A DNA stretch of 45,000 nt from contig NC_135551.1 in the NCBI RefSeq assembly GCF_964340395.1, positions 31,023,955 through 31,068,954 of the forward strand, given 5' to 3'. Position 1 is the first letter of the stretch. Each line of letters begins with the position of its first letter. Position numbers and translations under genes: made by a program. Positions 44,747-45,000 of the stretch are shown here, in pieces. The stretch comes from Glandiceps talaboti (taxonomy: Eukaryota > Hemichordata > Enteropneusta > Spengelidae). A model generated the notes under the pieces. It ran no database searches, was not told the DNA's origin, and was given only the letters and a program-made list of their open reading frames with translations.

Positions 44747-45000
44747 GTTGTCGGGACTGGGGATTAATACCAGCGAAGGACACGATTTATGTTTCTACGA
44801 ATAAGTGTATTCTTCGTATACTGTGCTCTCGTGTGATACAAGGGAAACCTTTCTCTATATACTAGTATCATAATTGGTAATGGTATTTTTTGATTCCATC
44901 CATACAAGCTGAGATGGAGTAAAATTAGTAGCATCATTCACATTAGCAATGTTATTCTATATATCCACTCATACAGACAAGATTACACGTCCCTGCGATT

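Larger units (their letters stand above)
41287..45000 (+). other. Alpha-tubulin intron 3, continuing beyond the window
   Basis: No exon seen. It holds a MITE-like copy (42701-42808) and a perfect hairpin (44723-44746). Other open frames are short and unsupported. Confidence 0.65.

Overview
The window is nuclear DNA of an intron-rich, AT-rich invertebrate animal. A hemichordate-like or other non-vertebrate bilaterian fits the TRIM-NHL and EAR-domain genes, the tRNA-derived SINE and the abundance of tandem repeats, but the species cannot be named from sequence alone. No bacterial, phage or CRISPR features were seen.

Layout: 111-2316 (+) is the last exon of a TRIM-NHL gene whose RING exon lies left of the window. 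5018-24959 (+) is a complete 24-exon FIG4 (SAC-domain phosphoinositide phosphatase) gene; every exon could be joined in frame to give 879 residues. Inside FIG4 intron 20, on the opposite strand, sits a two-exon gene for a secreted EAR-repeat protein (17962-19983). 27373-35104 (-) is a complete 10-exon PEX7 (PTS2 receptor, WD40) gene of 316 residues, convergent with FIG4. 38769-41286 (+) holds the first three coding exons of an alpha-tubulin gene (residues 1-125) with a CCAAT and a TATA box; its remaining exons lie right of the window. The genes belong to unrelated processes (endolysosomal PI(3,5)P2 turnover, peroxisomal import, microtubules, a ubiquitin-ligase-type TRIM), and nothing suggests an operon-like unit.

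The most striking property is the repeat landscape. Minisatellites fill about 80-92 % of three introns (FIG4 intron 21, PEX7 introns 3 and 5). At least six arrays or small duplications in FIG4 and PEX7 were seeded exactly at exon-intron junctions, so each unit carries a copied splice site: about 16 tandem 5' splice sites after FIG4 exon 3, about 26 after exon 21, three broken ones after exon 10, and duplicated 3' splice sites before FIG4 exons 5 and 15 and PEX7 exon 8. FIG4 intron 8 also has the signature of a U12-type (minor spliceosome) intron.

Other elements: foldback MITE-like elements (four families, at least eight copies), one tRNA-derived SINE, several (TGTC)n-rich compound microsatellites, G/C tracts and perfect hairpins.
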